Source: Erysipelothrix aquatica | GTDB taxonomy: Bacteria; Bacillota_I; Bacilli_A; Erysipelotrichales; Erysipelotrichaceae | Direction: 5' to 3' | Assembly (NCBI RefSeq): GCF_009828775.2 | Contig: NZ_WTSY02000001.1 | Location: 1 to 64,000 of the forward strand | DNA length: 64,000 bases | Program-made: the position numbers and the translations under genes | In this document: positions 35,693 through 45,364 of the stretch, in pieces | Numbering within the stretch: the first letter of the stretch is position 1 | Layout: each line of letters opens with the position of its first letter | Notes under the pieces: model-generated | The model's database searches: none | Told to the model about the DNA's origin: nothing | The model's input: only the letters and a program-made list of their open reading frames with translations

Positions 35693-35722
35693 TACGTAGA
35701 ATATCATGCATCTAACGTAACT
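35693..35722 (+). promoter_or_regulatory. Direct repeat, candidate LytTR binding site
   Basis: TACGTAGAA (35693-35701) and AACGTAACT (35714-35722) share the ACGTA core. They are 21 bp apart, two DNA turns, the spacing used by LytTR-type regulators. The second copy ends 13 bp upstream of the -35 box of the LytTR gene at 35784, the position expected of an activator site. Confidence 0.6.
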
Positions 35723-35735
35723 TAGGGATATCACA

Positions 35736-35764
35736 TTGTATTTCGCATTTTTACTCAGTATGAT
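35736..35764 (+). promoter_or_regulatory. Promoter of the LytTR operon
   Basis: -35 TTGTAT (35736-35741, poor) and -10 TATGAT (35759-35764) are 17 bp apart. A weak -35 next to upstream repeats is what an activator-dependent promoter would show. Confidence 0.55.
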
Positions 35765-35783
35765 AAGTGTAAGAGGTGACCTT

Positions 35784-36200
35784 ATGAAAATTCAACTTGG
35801 ACGTGGCATCGCTTCCGACAATATTGTTGAATCGTTGAAGCATGCCGAAATTGTAACCGAAAATGGTGAGTATGTTTTATACGAGAACAATCAACGTTTT
35901 TTAGTGACCAATGGTCATACAACACAGTATTTGAATAGCGACGAAATCAGAACCGTCACGACTCAAGAATCTAGTTTGTTGGTTGAGACTGATGCGGATT
36001 CTTTTTATACTCATGATCCGCTCAAAACATTTGAAGTCTTACCCCTTCTGCGAATCAATAAATTCACGATTATCAATTTACATTATATCACCGATATTCG
36101 TGTCAAACTGAATATGAAATATGCTGTGAAGGTTTCGGGTTCATGGCATGACGTGAATCGAACTTACTATCATACATTCAAAGAACACATTGGTATCTAG
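35784..36200 (+). CDS. LytTR-domain transcriptional regulator
   Basis: This 138-residue protein has a small N-terminal part and a C-terminal LytTR DNA-binding domain (about 45-138). The domain shows LLRINKFTIINLHYITDI, YAVKVSG and the final RTYYHTFKEHI. There is no receiver domain, so it is not a classical response regulator. It resembles the regulators of LytTR regulatory systems, which are restrained by a co-encoded membrane protein. The ATG at 35784 follows AGAGGTGA; the longer frame has no such site. Two membrane-protein genes follow in the same operon. Confidence 0.85.
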   Translation: MKIQLGRGIASDNIVESLKHAEIVTENGEYVLYENNQRFLVTNGHTTQYLNSDEIRTVTTQESSLLVETDADSFYTHDPLKTFEVLPLLRINKFTIINLHYITDIRVKLNMKYAVKVSGSWHDVNRTYYHTFKEHIGI

Positions 36201-36210
36201 GAGGACCTAT

Positions 36211-37041
36211 ATGAACCTTACGAATCTTTACTTAAAAGTGCTTGGTGTAATCGGACTTATTTTAATCTTTTGGCAATATCAACGATCGGCGCTGACCTAC
36301 AACGCCCGATCCGCTTTAAAACAATCACCCAAACGCCGTTTCGCCTTATCTCATGGAGGCTTCACAGTTACAATAATTGCAACATTTGTCTTCGGTGCAT
36401 TTTTAATTGTTTATACAAATACAGTTAATACTGCTCAAACTCTCGCACAACAATGTGTCAGTGATCCATACCCTTCAATTTTGGAAGATACTGAGGTATG
36501 TGTAAACAGATTTGGTTATGAAATTTTTTCCGATCAAGAACGGGCATTCCGATCATTTGAGAATCACTATCGTAATGAGTTACCTGCGAGTTTTAGTAGC
36601 ATCACCATCAACAATATCAAATCACTATCATTTAACGCAAATAGCTATTTAACCCCCAATACAAAATATTTTACAACAACTGCACTTAACGCCTACAACT
36701 TTCATACCAACGTCAGTACTGTCCCAAATACACATTTGTATCTTGTTGATAATACTTGGCTCGTTGATATCAAGCCAGTAATTCAAAAACCAGATAGCAC
36801 AGACGTTACATTCGTAATAACCAATATGACATCAACACCCCAAAAGTTTTCAGCCTTTAATCCGATACTCCTCACCGATGGATCAACCATGGTTTCGCGT
36901 GATACTTTAGAACCTTTGAATGTGACCATTCCAGCTCACCAAGAAGAAAACATCACACTAACAATTCCTATTAAGGATCAACTTACGATTCGTATCAATG
37001 CTGCCAACCAAAGCTGGATTCATCAAGGAGGCCAATCATGA
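36211..37041 (+). CDS. Membrane protein with large extracytoplasmic domain, LytTR operon
   Basis: I do not recognise this 276-residue protein. It has two hydrophobic helices (about residues 7-22 and 50-70) separated by a short basic segment (KQSPKRRFALSH), then about 205 residues rich in S, T, N and beta-strand patterns that should lie outside. Two cysteines (near 81 and 95) could form a disulfide. GGAGGACC precedes the ATG, which lies 10 bp after the LytTR gene. Position suggests a sensor or a partner that controls the LytTR protein. The downstream gene overlaps by 4 bp. Confidence 0.75.
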   Translation: MNLTNLYLKVLGVIGLILIFWQYQRSALTYNARSALKQSPKRRFALSHGGFTVTIIATFVFGAFLIVYTNTVNTAQTLAQQCVSDPYPSILEDTEVCVNRFGYEIFSDQERAFRSFENHYRNELPASFSSITINNIKSLSFNANSYLTPNTKYFTTTALNAYNFHTNVSTVPNTHLYLVDNTWLVDIKPVIQKPDSTDVTFVITNMTSTPQKFSAFNPILLTDGSTMVSRDTLEPLNVTIPAHQEENITLTIPIKDQLTIRINAANQSWIHQGGQS

Positions 37042-37499
37042 AACAAAAACATCTCGATCTCATTATTATTGTTCTCACCCTCTTCATTTTTCCGCTGTAC
37101 ATGTTAGGGATATGGGGTGTTGGGTTTGACGCTGCTGATGAATCTTGGACATACCTTCATCACAGTATAGCTTCAATGCCCTATGTTATCGTCTATTTCT
37201 TGTACTTATTCATAATATTGCTGCTCTCAGCCATTCGCATTCAACGAAATACCCGAACATCACAACTTTTGATGTACACGTACATCACAACCCTTGTCAT
37301 TCATGCATTATCTCACATGTCTCAGCACTTGCTAGAGCTCCATGCTTTATCCCGTGGTAGGTTCGCAATCTCTTACTATACAACCGGCGGAATCGTACCC
37401 TTCATCGGATTCGTGCTATTTATTGGACTACCAATCATTCTAATAATCTTAAGCATCCTTGTGACTGTAACCAATAAACCTAAGCCAATTCGCACATAA
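37038..37499 (+). CDS. Small four-helix membrane protein, LytTR operon
   Basis: This 153-residue protein has about four transmembrane segments (about residues 8-28, 45-65, 80-100 and 120-145) and short polar loops containing several histidines (HALSHMSQHLLELH). It overlaps the previous gene by ATGA, so its synthesis is coupled. Size and topology resemble the membrane inhibitors of LytTR regulatory systems, but I see no diagnostic motif. A bidirectional terminator follows. Confidence 0.75.
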   Translation: MKQKHLDLIIIVLTLFIFPLYMLGIWGVGFDAADESWTYLHHSIASMPYVIVYFLYLFIILLLSAIRIQRNTRTSQLLMYTYITTLVIHALSHMSQHLLELHALSRGRFAISYYTTGGIVPFIGFVLFIGLPIILIILSILVTVTNKPKPIRT

Positions 37500-37504
37500 T
37501 ATCG

Positions 37505-37531
37505 AAATAGCCACCGATTAGGTGGCTATTT
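37505..37531. terminator. Bidirectional terminator after the LytTR operon
   Basis: AAATAGCCACC and GGTGGCTATTT pair perfectly over 11 bp around GATTA. T-tracts are short on both sides. It separates the LytTR operon from the converging membrane-protein gene. Confidence 0.8.
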
Positions 37532-37543
37532 AACAGTCTACAA

Positions 37544-38245
37544 TCATTGGATGTTTTGATTCTGCTTGGCTGTATTTCCGTCTCCAGGAGTGAAAAGTGC
37601 TTCAACAGCGAAACCATCTTCAAGCAGGATTGAAATCACCACAATCGTAATAATAATATAAATACCAAAACTGTAGAAAGACGCGAGACGGTATACTTCT
37701 GCGCTTTTCAGTAAGAAGTGTAGAAACGCAATGTATGCAAGAAGGTAAATTCCAGCAAAGATAATCATCAACGCGACATCAATATTGGATCCCTCCATCC
37801 ACAATCCGACGGCTGATACCATCCCTATACCAATCAAAACCACCCATAGATTTCGAATCGACGTATTTGCTTTTCCAATACGTTGTTGGAACATTAGAGT
37901 ATAAAGATAAGCGATTAGCAAGCTTCCTGCAACAACGAACGGAATTAAATAGCCACGAAATACAACAGATTCTACATTAAAAAATGTTCCAAAAGACAAT
38001 CCGGTCCCAATCATATTAACTACAAAACATACAACATAGAGTGTTTTATAGTGACTATTTGTATATGCAGCACTATGAATAAATATGGTTAAGATTACAA
38101 GGCCCATACCAAACCACAGCATCCCCCACTCAAAACTCAGCTTAGTAGCCAGCAATGTGGTCACAAAGAATATTATTATCGAAACAAGAAACATCATCAA
38201 TACTTGCATCATTAAAGACTCGAGTTTTAGCCTCTTCAAGAACAT
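37544..38245 (-). CDS. Polytopic membrane protein of unknown function
   Basis: This 233-residue integral membrane protein has about seven hydrophobic segments, a basic N-terminus (FLKRLKLESL) and a polar C-terminal tail (TPGDGNTAKQNQNIQ). No family signature was recognised. The ATG at 38245 lies 2 bp after GAGAGGG, and an internal methionine pair near residue 13 could be the true start. It is separated from polC by a terminator and converges on the LytTR operon, so a link to either is unproven. Confidence 0.65.
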   Translation of the reverse strand: MFLKRLKLESLMMQVLMMFLVSIIIFFVTTLLATKLSFEWGMLWFGMGLVILTIFIHSAAYTNSHYKTLYVVCFVVNMIGTGLSFGTFFNVESVVFRGYLIPFVVAGSLLIAYLYTLMFQQRIGKANTSIRNLWVVLIGIGMVSAVGLWMEGSNIDVALMIIFAGIYLLAYIAFLHFLLKSAEVYRLASFYSFGIYIIITIVVISILLEDGFAVEALFTPGDGNTAKQNQNIQ

Positions 38246-38290
38246 CACCCTCTCTTTATTTTATTATAGCGTGTCTCTATCGTTCCAGAT

Positions 38291-38319
38291 AAAAAAGAGT
38301 GCAAGTCGCACTCTTTTTT
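38291..38319 (-). terminator. Terminator after polC
   Basis: AAAAAAGAGTGC and GCACTCTTTTTT pair perfectly over 12 bp around a 5-base loop, with T-runs on both strands. It lies 30 bp past the polC stop. Confidence 0.92.
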
Positions 38320-38349
38320 GCTTAAGTTGTCATAAAATCTTGAGAGATT

Positions 38350-41300
38350 CTAGAATAAACTCATTTGATTGGTTTCCTGTAAGTGATCAGTGACACCAAG
38401 TTCATCAAGTTTTTTGACTGTTGTCGCAGATATTCCACCGCGAGACATCAGATCTTTTTTAGATATAAACTCTCGGTCTTCACGAGCACGCACAATCTGA
38501 TTTGCAACGTTATTTCCAAGTCCATCAACAACGTTGAATGGCGGGATAATCGCCGTCTCATCACGCGGATCCAGTTTATACTCAGTAGCGTCAGAATAAT
38601 ACAAGTCTAATGGACTAATTTTAAATCCACGACTCATTAACTCTAAGGTAACTTCTAACGTATCAATCAAGTTTTTCTCTTTAATCGTGACTTGATTTTT
38701 AGTTTCAAAATTTTTCAAACGCGTGTTGATATTGTTAATGCGGCTTTGAACGGTTTCAATGTTCGTGGTTTGTGTTTCAATCTCATGCGCGTTCACACGC
38801 AGCGTAAAGTATGAGCAATAGTAAGCTCTTGGGTGGTGAACTTTAAACCATGCAACACGATTCGCCATCATAACATATGCCACAGCATGGGCTTTCGGGA
38901 ACATGTACTTAATTTTCAAACATGAATCAATATACCATTCTGGAACATTATTCTTGCGCATGGATTCAATCCAGTTCTCACGCAACCCTTTTCCTTTACG
39001 AACACTTTCCATAATATCAAAAGCTTCTTTTGCTGGTAATCCAGCATGCATAAGATACACCATAATATCATCCCGACATCCAATAACTTCATCAAGTGTC
39101 ATGCCCTTATCTTTGATTAAGTCTTCCGCATTTGTGCGCCACACATCTGTACCATGAGAAAGTCCAGATATACGAACTAAATCTGAAAACTTATCCGGTT
39201 TAGTCGCTTCAAGCATCCCACGAACAAACGGTGTTCCAAACTCAGGTAGTCCAAGACCACCCGTAATCTCGTGATAATTTCGTTCATCAACATGGAGTGC
39301 CTCCGTACTATTAAAGAGTGATAACGTCGGTACGTCATTCATTGGCACTGTTTTTACGTCAATTCCAGTAATGCGTTCGAGCATTTTCATAGCCGTAGGA
39401 TCAACATGTCCAAGAATATCCAGTTTGAGGACATTGTCGTCAATATCGTGGAACTCAAAATGAGTTGTATACCACGATGACTCAGGGTTATTCGCTGGAT
39501 ATTGAATCGGAGTAAAGTCGTGAACATCCATATAATCTGGAACAACGATGATTCCACCTGGATGTTGTCCAGTCGTTCGTTTGACACCCTCTGCACCGTA
39601 TGCGAGATAAGTATTCCATGCATTTGTTGAATCAGTAATATTCATACTCTCATTGTAGCCAAGTACATACCCAAAAGCGGTTTTCTGCGCAACAGTGGAA
39701 ATGGTTCCTGCACGATAAACATAGGCTTCCCCAAATATCTCTTTTGTATAGTTATGAGCATGTTCTTGATATTCACCAGAAAAGTTTAGGTCAATATCAG
39801 GAACCTTATCTCCCTCAAACCCAAGGAACGTTTCAAATGGGATATCTTGTCCATCACCAACTAACGGTTCACCACAACTTGGGCACACTTTCGCTGGTAA
39901 ATCGTAGCCACTTGAGACACTACCATCCGTAAAAAACTCTTGGTGGTGACAGTTCAAGCAAATATAGTGAGGCGGTAATGGGTTAACTTCCGTAATTTCC
40001 GCCAGTGTCGCTACGAGCGACGATCCAACCGAACCCCGTGACCCAACCAAATAACCATCATCTAAAGATTTTTTTACGAGAAGATGGGAAATATAGTAAA
40101 TAACTCCAAATCCATTCCCGAAAATAGACTTTAGCTCACGTTCGATACGTGAACTTACGACTTCAGGCAATTGTTCGCCATAAATACGATGTGCATTTTC
40201 ATAAACGATATCTTCTAAGAGTTTATCGGAATTATCCAATTTTGGTGTGAACAGCTCACCTTTTTTAGGTGCCACATCGTCTATGGACTCCAAAAGTTTT
40301 ACTGGATTTTTAATAACGAAATCATAGGCTTTTTGATCTCCCAACCAAGCAAACGCGGCGAGCATTTCATCGGTTGATTTAAAATGCATATCGGGTGCTA
40401 CAAAATTCATTCGTTTTTGTTCATTAAACATGAACAACGGGTGTCTTGACCCACCAATTCCTTGAGAATGAATGTAAACATCACGAATAACTTTCTCTTT
40501 AGGATGGTTATAGTGCGCATTCCCTACCGCAATTATCGGTTTGTTAAGACGCGTTGCGGTCTCGATTATGCGATTGAGAATTGCTTCTAAACGCTCTTTA
40601 TTTTCAATCTGTCCCATGTAAATTTGTGGCCCGTAGTAATCCAAGGGCATAATCTCAATATAGTCATAGAAGTCGATCGTTTTATCCAACGCTTCTTGGC
40701 TCTTGTTCATTGCGACTTCAAACACTTCCGATGAGGTACATCCTGCACCAATCAGTAAGTTTTCACGACGTGCAACCAGTTCTTCTCTGATAATCCGTGG
40801 TTCTGCCATGACAGCATCCCCTTTAGATGTATTCCCAAAGAACGCAAGATTTTTGGTATGTGAGATGGAAATCAACTCATAAAGGCTTTTAATACCGGCT
40901 TCATTTTTCGCAATAACATTCGCATGATGTTTACGAACTTTTGAATAACCGTTTTCGTCACTCAAGGTTTGTAGGTCATCAATGACTTGGAAGCCAGACA
41001 AGCGAGGATCACGAATCATTTCTAAGAAGACAAGACTTAACACTTCCGCATCATAATCAGCACGGTGAGCGACACTCTCATCGTAGGAAATTCTGAGTAA
41101 ACGTGCAATCGCACCCAAACGATACGAACGGCGGTTATCATACATCGCACGCGCTAAATCAAGCGTGTCAATGACAGCATTTTGAAGCGGTTTGCGGCCA
41201 AGTTTTCGTAACGTTTCCTGTAGAAAATCAATATCAAACTGCGCATTGTGGGCAATTAAAGGATCATCACCCATGAAATTTAAAATATCATCAATTGCTG

Positions 41301-42651
41301 TTTCAATCGGCTTTGCATTTTTGACATCATCATTAGAAATACTCGTAAGTTCTGTTATAAATGGTCGAATCGGAATCGGTGGTTTCACAAACGTTTGGAA
41401 ATTCTCGACTACTTTCCCATTTCGAATTCGAACAGCACCAAATTCAATGATATGATCAAAGAAGTTGGATAGCCCGGTTGTCTCCAAGTCAAAAGCAACA
41501 TAATCACCACTATGAAGTGGCTGACCTTGAGCATGACTCACAATCTTTAGGTCCTGATCAACAAGATTCATTTCCACACCATAACCCAATTTGAAATCAT
41601 GATCCGGATAGTCTTTACGCATTCGTTTTAAAGCACCATATGCCTTAGGAAAAGACTGAACAGCTGTGTGGTCAGTAATAATCATTCCAGGATGACCCCA
41701 TTCAAAAGCCTGTTTCATATATTCCGATGCATCACTGATTCCATCCATCTCGGAAAACTTCGTATGGAGATGGAATTCAACGCGCTTTTCTTGAGCTGTA
41801 TCAAAGCGCTTAAAGATATCGCCAACCTCTTCATAACGATCCATTTTGAAAACATAATCTTTTTCAAATCGTGGTTCAAAAATGTAATTTCCGTAAACCT
41901 TGATACATTTTCCTTTTTTGATAATTTCCTCTTCAGTTTTTGCAAAGTCTGTAATCACAATTGCAGCTTTACCATCTGAAATGTAATACTTAACAATAAA
42001 GTTTCCAGTACGGGTTTCGCGAACTTCTACTTCGAAGATTTCCCCTGTAACAGCCACATTATGTGCTTCATCCGTCAAGACTTCCATCGCAACGGTATTA
42101 TAATCTTTACCTCCACGACGCGGCTGACGCGATACGGTCTTGCGCTCTTGATAATCATCTGGACGTTTCATTTGTGGCATCACTACGATTTCTTTTTCAA
42201 GATTATCTACACGAACTTGCGTTAAAACATCACAATGAATTCCAAAAGCTTTCAGACCTTCAATAAGTGCGTCCAATTGACGGTCAGCATCTAAACGATG
42301 TGATTCATTATCGCAAATAATTGTGAGATTGGTATCATCAAGTGTATAGTGAGCATCTTTTATGGCACGTAATGCCAAACGTGATGCGACAAGATTCACA
42401 TAACGATTCATATCTAAAGCTGTTATCGTCATTGATTGCGCAATCACCGTCACATTTGCCTTAGATTTGGTGTTAAGTTGTAATTTACGTACGAAGTCCT
42501 CAAAGACAGAAAAAGGTAACACACTGTTTACCTTGAGGATTAACTCGAGTACCTTTTCTGATTGATTATAACGGACTGACTCGACGCTTGCATCTTCATA
42601 AAATGGAAGATAGTCTTTATTAATTTTGATCGTATTTAATAATTGTTGCAC
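38350..42651 (-). CDS. polC: DNA polymerase III alpha subunit, PolC type
   Basis: This 1433-residue replicative polymerase of Gram-positive bacteria has an N-terminal domain and OB fold (about 200-300), then a PHP domain (EFHLHTKFSEMDG) interrupted by a DnaQ-like proofreading exonuclease starting at FDLETTGLSNF. A zinc cluster (CLNCHHQEF, CPSCGE) and the polymerase palm (PDIDLNFSG) follow. The C-terminal MSLF end includes QETNQMSLF, a probable clamp-binding peptide. The start is GTG after GGAGTGA. It follows rnc by 17 bp, whereas Bacillus polC lies after proS. Confidence 0.97.
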   Translation of the reverse strand: MQQLLNTIKINKDYLPFYEDASVESVRYNQSEKVLELILKVNSVLPFSVFEDFVRKLQLNTKSKANVTVIAQSMTITALDMNRYVNLVASRLALRAIKDAHYTLDDTNLTIICDNESHRLDADRQLDALIEGLKAFGIHCDVLTQVRVDNLEKEIVVMPQMKRPDDYQERKTVSRQPRRGGKDYNTVAMEVLTDEAHNVAVTGEIFEVEVRETRTGNFIVKYYISDGKAAIVITDFAKTEEEIIKKGKCIKVYGNYIFEPRFEKDYVFKMDRYEEVGDIFKRFDTAQEKRVEFHLHTKFSEMDGISDASEYMKQAFEWGHPGMIITDHTAVQSFPKAYGALKRMRKDYPDHDFKLGYGVEMNLVDQDLKIVSHAQGQPLHSGDYVAFDLETTGLSNFFDHIIEFGAVRIRNGKVVENFQTFVKPPIPIRPFITELTSISNDDVKNAKPIETAIDDILNFMGDDPLIAHNAQFDIDFLQETLRKLGRKPLQNAVIDTLDLARAMYDNRRSYRLGAIARLLRISYDESVAHRADYDAEVLSLVFLEMIRDPRLSGFQVIDDLQTLSDENGYSKVRKHHANVIAKNEAGIKSLYELISISHTKNLAFFGNTSKGDAVMAEPRIIREELVARRENLLIGAGCTSSEVFEVAMNKSQEALDKTIDFYDYIEIMPLDYYGPQIYMGQIENKERLEAILNRIIETATRLNKPIIAVGNAHYNHPKEKVIRDVYIHSQGIGGSRHPLFMFNEQKRMNFVAPDMHFKSTDEMLAAFAWLGDQKAYDFVIKNPVKLLESIDDVAPKKGELFTPKLDNSDKLLEDIVYENAHRIYGEQLPEVVSSRIERELKSIFGNGFGVIYYISHLLVKKSLDDGYLVGSRGSVGSSLVATLAEITEVNPLPPHYICLNCHHQEFFTDGSVSSGYDLPAKVCPSCGEPLVGDGQDIPFETFLGFEGDKVPDIDLNFSGEYQEHAHNYTKEIFGEAYVYRAGTISTVAQKTAFGYVLGYNESMNITDSTNAWNTYLAYGAEGVKRTTGQHPGGIIVVPDYMDVHDFTPIQYPANNPESSWYTTHFEFHDIDDNVLKLDILGHVDPTAMKMLERITGIDVKTVPMNDVPTLSLFNSTEALHVDERNYHEITGGLGLPEFGTPFVRGMLEATKPDKFSDLVRISGLSHGTDVWRTNAEDLIKDKGMTLDEVIGCRDDIMVYLMHAGLPAKEAFDIMESVRKGKGLRENWIESMRKNNVPEWYIDSCLKIKYMFPKAHAVAYVMMANRVAWFKVHHPRAYYCSYFTLRVNAHEIETQTTNIETVQSRINNINTRLKNFETKNQVTIKEKNLIDTLEVTLELMSRGFKISPLDLYYSDATEYKLDPRDETAIIPPFNVVDGLGNNVANQIVRAREDREFISKKDLMSRGGISATTVKKLDELGVTDHLQETNQMSLF

Positions 42652-42668
42652 GTACCGTCACTCCTTTA

Positions 42669-43349
42669 TTATTTTACAAGTTTTTGAAATGCATCTTTAG
42701 CAGCTTGTTGTTCTGCTTTTTTCTTACTCGTTCCTTTACCAAGACCAAAGATAAGGTCATCCAATTTTACGACAACTTCGAACTCAGGAGCATTGGAAGG
42801 CCCCGTAATATTAATGACATCATAGCTTACTGACTTACGAGAATCCGCTTGAATAAATTCTTGCAGTTTCGTTTTGTAATCCGTAATGCTTAACGACTGG
42901 AGATCTTCAAAGACTTCTTTAAGGACAACATCCAGTATTTTATTAACACTGTTAATCCCACTATCGAGATAGACAGCACCGATAAAACTCTCAAACAAAT
43001 CAGCAATTATAGACTGGCGTTGACGGCCACCATTACGCTCTTCACCTGTTCCCAGTAAAAGATAGTCATTTAATTTTAAAAGTCGACTGTAATCAGCTAA
43101 CGCTTCTTCACAAACAAGCTTGGCACGATAAAGTGTCATATCACCTTCACTGAAATAGTCCGGATGTTTGAAAAGACGTTCTGAAACGGTAATCTGTAGA
43201 ACAGCATCACCCATAAATTCAAGACGTTCGTTATCTTCAAGAGCAACCGGTGCTTCATTCACATATGATGAATGCACGAAAGCATGCTCTATTAATTTTT
43301 TATTGTTATAAGGGATTCCTAACGAATCCAATAAATCCCATTGTGTCAT
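42669..43349 (-). CDS. rnc: Ribonuclease III
   Basis: This 226-residue double-strand-specific RNase processes rRNA precursors. The signature NERLEFMGDAVLQ (near residues 38-50) holds the catalytic acidic residues, with a second acidic cluster in ADLFESFIGAVYLD. A C-terminal dsRNA-binding domain ends in GKGTSKKKAEQQAAKDA. The ATG at 43349 follows AGGTGAT. recG ends 28 bp upstream; the plsX-fab-acpP genes that usually lie between them are missing. Confidence 0.96.
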   Translation of the reverse strand: MTQWDLLDSLGIPYNNKKLIEHAFVHSSYVNEAPVALEDNERLEFMGDAVLQITVSERLFKHPDYFSEGDMTLYRAKLVCEEALADYSRLLKLNDYLLLGTGEERNGGRQRQSIIADLFESFIGAVYLDSGINSVNKILDVVLKEVFEDLQSLSITDYKTKLQEFIQADSRKSVSYDVINITGPSNAPEFEVVVKLDDLIFGLGKGTSKKKAEQQAAKDAFQKLVK

Positions 43350-43377
43350 GTTTATCACCTGCGTTTATTATACACGA

Positions 43378-45336
43378 TTAAGTTGTCTTAAAATAGTCTT
43401 GTGATAAGACCGAATTTATGATTGCTTTATACTCTGGGTTCTCTTTGTCCTCGGAGATATGCTTTGCATCAATTTTTGCCTGATATAATATTTTTTCATC
43501 TTTTTCGATGTCACCAAGAATGAAGTTAGGAACTCCCGACTGTCGAAAGCCCAATGCATCACCAATTCCACGCATTCGCATATCCATCATCGATAATTCG
43601 AATCCGTCATGCGATGATGCCAAGGCATTCAATCGTGCTTCCGCAATATCAGTATCAGAGCTGCTAAGCAAGAAACAACAGCCTTGAATACGACCACGAC
43701 CTACACGACCGCGCAGTTGATGTAATGTAGCCAATCCAAACTGTTCTGCGTTATAAATTACCATCGTATTCGCATTATGGACATCCACACCCACTTCAAT
43801 GACAGTAGTTGTAACAAGAATATCAATGTTCCCTGCATTGAAAGTTGCCATCACAATATCTTTTTCAAAACTGGTCATTTTACCATGAAGCATCCCAACA
43901 TGACGCCCCTTAAAGACTTGACTCAAATTCTTGTAGATGTCGTGAACATTTTTTACATTTGGACGTTCCCCTTCTTCAATCGCAGCACATACCACATAAA
44001 TTTGTTCACCTTCATTTAAAACATGATTCAAATCGTCAATGATGCTTCTCAGAGAGTTTTCTTTAATCACAAATGTTTCAGTCAACTTTCGATGACTTGG
44101 ATAACCTGAAATTGTAGATACACTTAAATCGAAATACAAACTATTTGCTAATGTTCGAGGAATTGGCGTCGCTGACATCATCAAAACATCGACCATCTTC
44201 CCTTTGTCAATAAGAGTTTGTCGTTGGCGCACACCAAAACGATGTTGCTCGTCAATAATCACGTATCCAAGATTGTTAAAGATGACATCTTCAGTGAGCA
44301 CTGCGTGTGTCCCAATTACAAAAGACACCGACCCAGTCCTTATTCCTTCTAAACAAATTTTTCGTTCTTCAGTGTTTTGAGAGAGTCCCACTACCGTAAT
44401 GTCAGGAAACAGTGATTTAAAAGCCGCAAGATGTTGGTTCATTAGAATTTCCGTAGGCACCATAAAAACAACTTGATAACCTGCCTTAATAGCTGAAATC
44501 GCACTTAAAAATGCAACGACTGTTTTTCCAGACCCAACATCGCCTTGCAATAATCGGTGCATTTGTTGGTCACTTCGAATATCATTCAAGATCTCAGACA
44601 GCGCATCATTTTGACTTTTTGTTAAGTCATATGGCAGTTGGTTTAAGTACGACTTCAACACATCGTTTGAGATTGGCTTAGCGATACCGAATGAAAAACC
44701 CGATTGATTCAGCGCGACTGATAAATGGTAACGTAAAAACTCTTCATACTTTAGTGTACGAAGTGCAGCCATAAGTTGCTCTTTGGTTTGAGGTCTATGA
44801 ATCCACTGCAGTGCCTGTTGCTTCGATTGAAGTCGGTAGGCGTCTTTATAAACTGCCGGAACCGTTTCTTCAATTCGTATTGATTCCAAAATTTTCTTAA
44901 TCAATCTTTCAACTTCGTAATTTTTTATTCCAGCTTTTAATGGATAGCTCGGTTTTAATCCCAAAGTCTCCTCAAGGGGCTTATTGGTCACGGTCTTTGC
45001 CATCACCTTATGATCACTTTGTACCGTTCCTATAACGACAATTCCTTCTTTATAGTGGTAATCACGCAAAAAAGGACGATTAAAAATTGACACTTTAATT
45101 AACGTATCGTCTGAGAATACCTGGAAGTTTGTGACACTTTGATTTCCTTTGAAGCGCACTGTTCTAAAACCAGATGCTAGTTTTCCTTCAAATACAACAG
45201 TTTCACCTTCGACCCACTCATCAATTGACTTTGCTTCATACGAATCGTAACGGTAAGGATAATGATTTAGAAACTGCTCAGGTGAAGAATAATCAAAAGT
45301 TTCGATGATTCGATTTTGCTTATCAGTTAATTTCAT
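43378..45336 (-). CDS. recG: ATP-dependent DNA helicase RecG
   Basis: This 652-residue superfamily-2 helicase reverses stalled forks. It has an N-terminal wedge/OB domain (about 50-150) and helicase motifs LLQGDVGSGKTVV, VIIDEQHRFG, MSATPIPRT and, in the second half, TTVIEVGVDV and QLRGRVGRG. Length is near the usual 680. The ribosome site is poor, and a hairpin lies directly upstream, so expression probably depends on transcription from the fakA side. Confidence 0.96.
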   Translation of the reverse strand: MKLTDKQNRIIETFDYSSPEQFLNHYPYRYDSYEAKSIDEWVEGETVVFEGKLASGFRTVRFKGNQSVTNFQVFSDDTLIKVSIFNRPFLRDYHYKEGIVVIGTVQSDHKVMAKTVTNKPLEETLGLKPSYPLKAGIKNYEVERLIKKILESIRIEETVPAVYKDAYRLQSKQQALQWIHRPQTKEQLMAALRTLKYEEFLRYHLSVALNQSGFSFGIAKPISNDVLKSYLNQLPYDLTKSQNDALSEILNDIRSDQQMHRLLQGDVGSGKTVVAFLSAISAIKAGYQVVFMVPTEILMNQHLAAFKSLFPDITVVGLSQNTEERKICLEGIRTGSVSFVIGTHAVLTEDVIFNNLGYVIIDEQHRFGVRQRQTLIDKGKMVDVLMMSATPIPRTLANSLYFDLSVSTISGYPSHRKLTETFVIKENSLRSIIDDLNHVLNEGEQIYVVCAAIEEGERPNVKNVHDIYKNLSQVFKGRHVGMLHGKMTSFEKDIVMATFNAGNIDILVTTTVIEVGVDVHNANTMVIYNAEQFGLATLHQLRGRVGRGRIQGCCFLLSSSDTDIAEARLNALASSHDGFELSMMDMRMRGIGDALGFRQSGVPNFILGDIEKDEKILYQAKIDAKHISEDKENPEYKAIINSVLSQDYFKTT

Positions 45337-45341
45337 ATAAG

Positions 45342-45364
45342 AGAAAAGAGCGAAAATCGCTCTT
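45342..45364 (-). terminator. Hairpin between fakA and recG
   Basis: On the minus strand AAGAGCG and CGCTCTT pair around a 5-base loop, followed by TTCTCTT. It overlaps the fakA stop codon. The T-tract is imperfect, so it is more likely an attenuator than a full stop. Confidence 0.6.
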
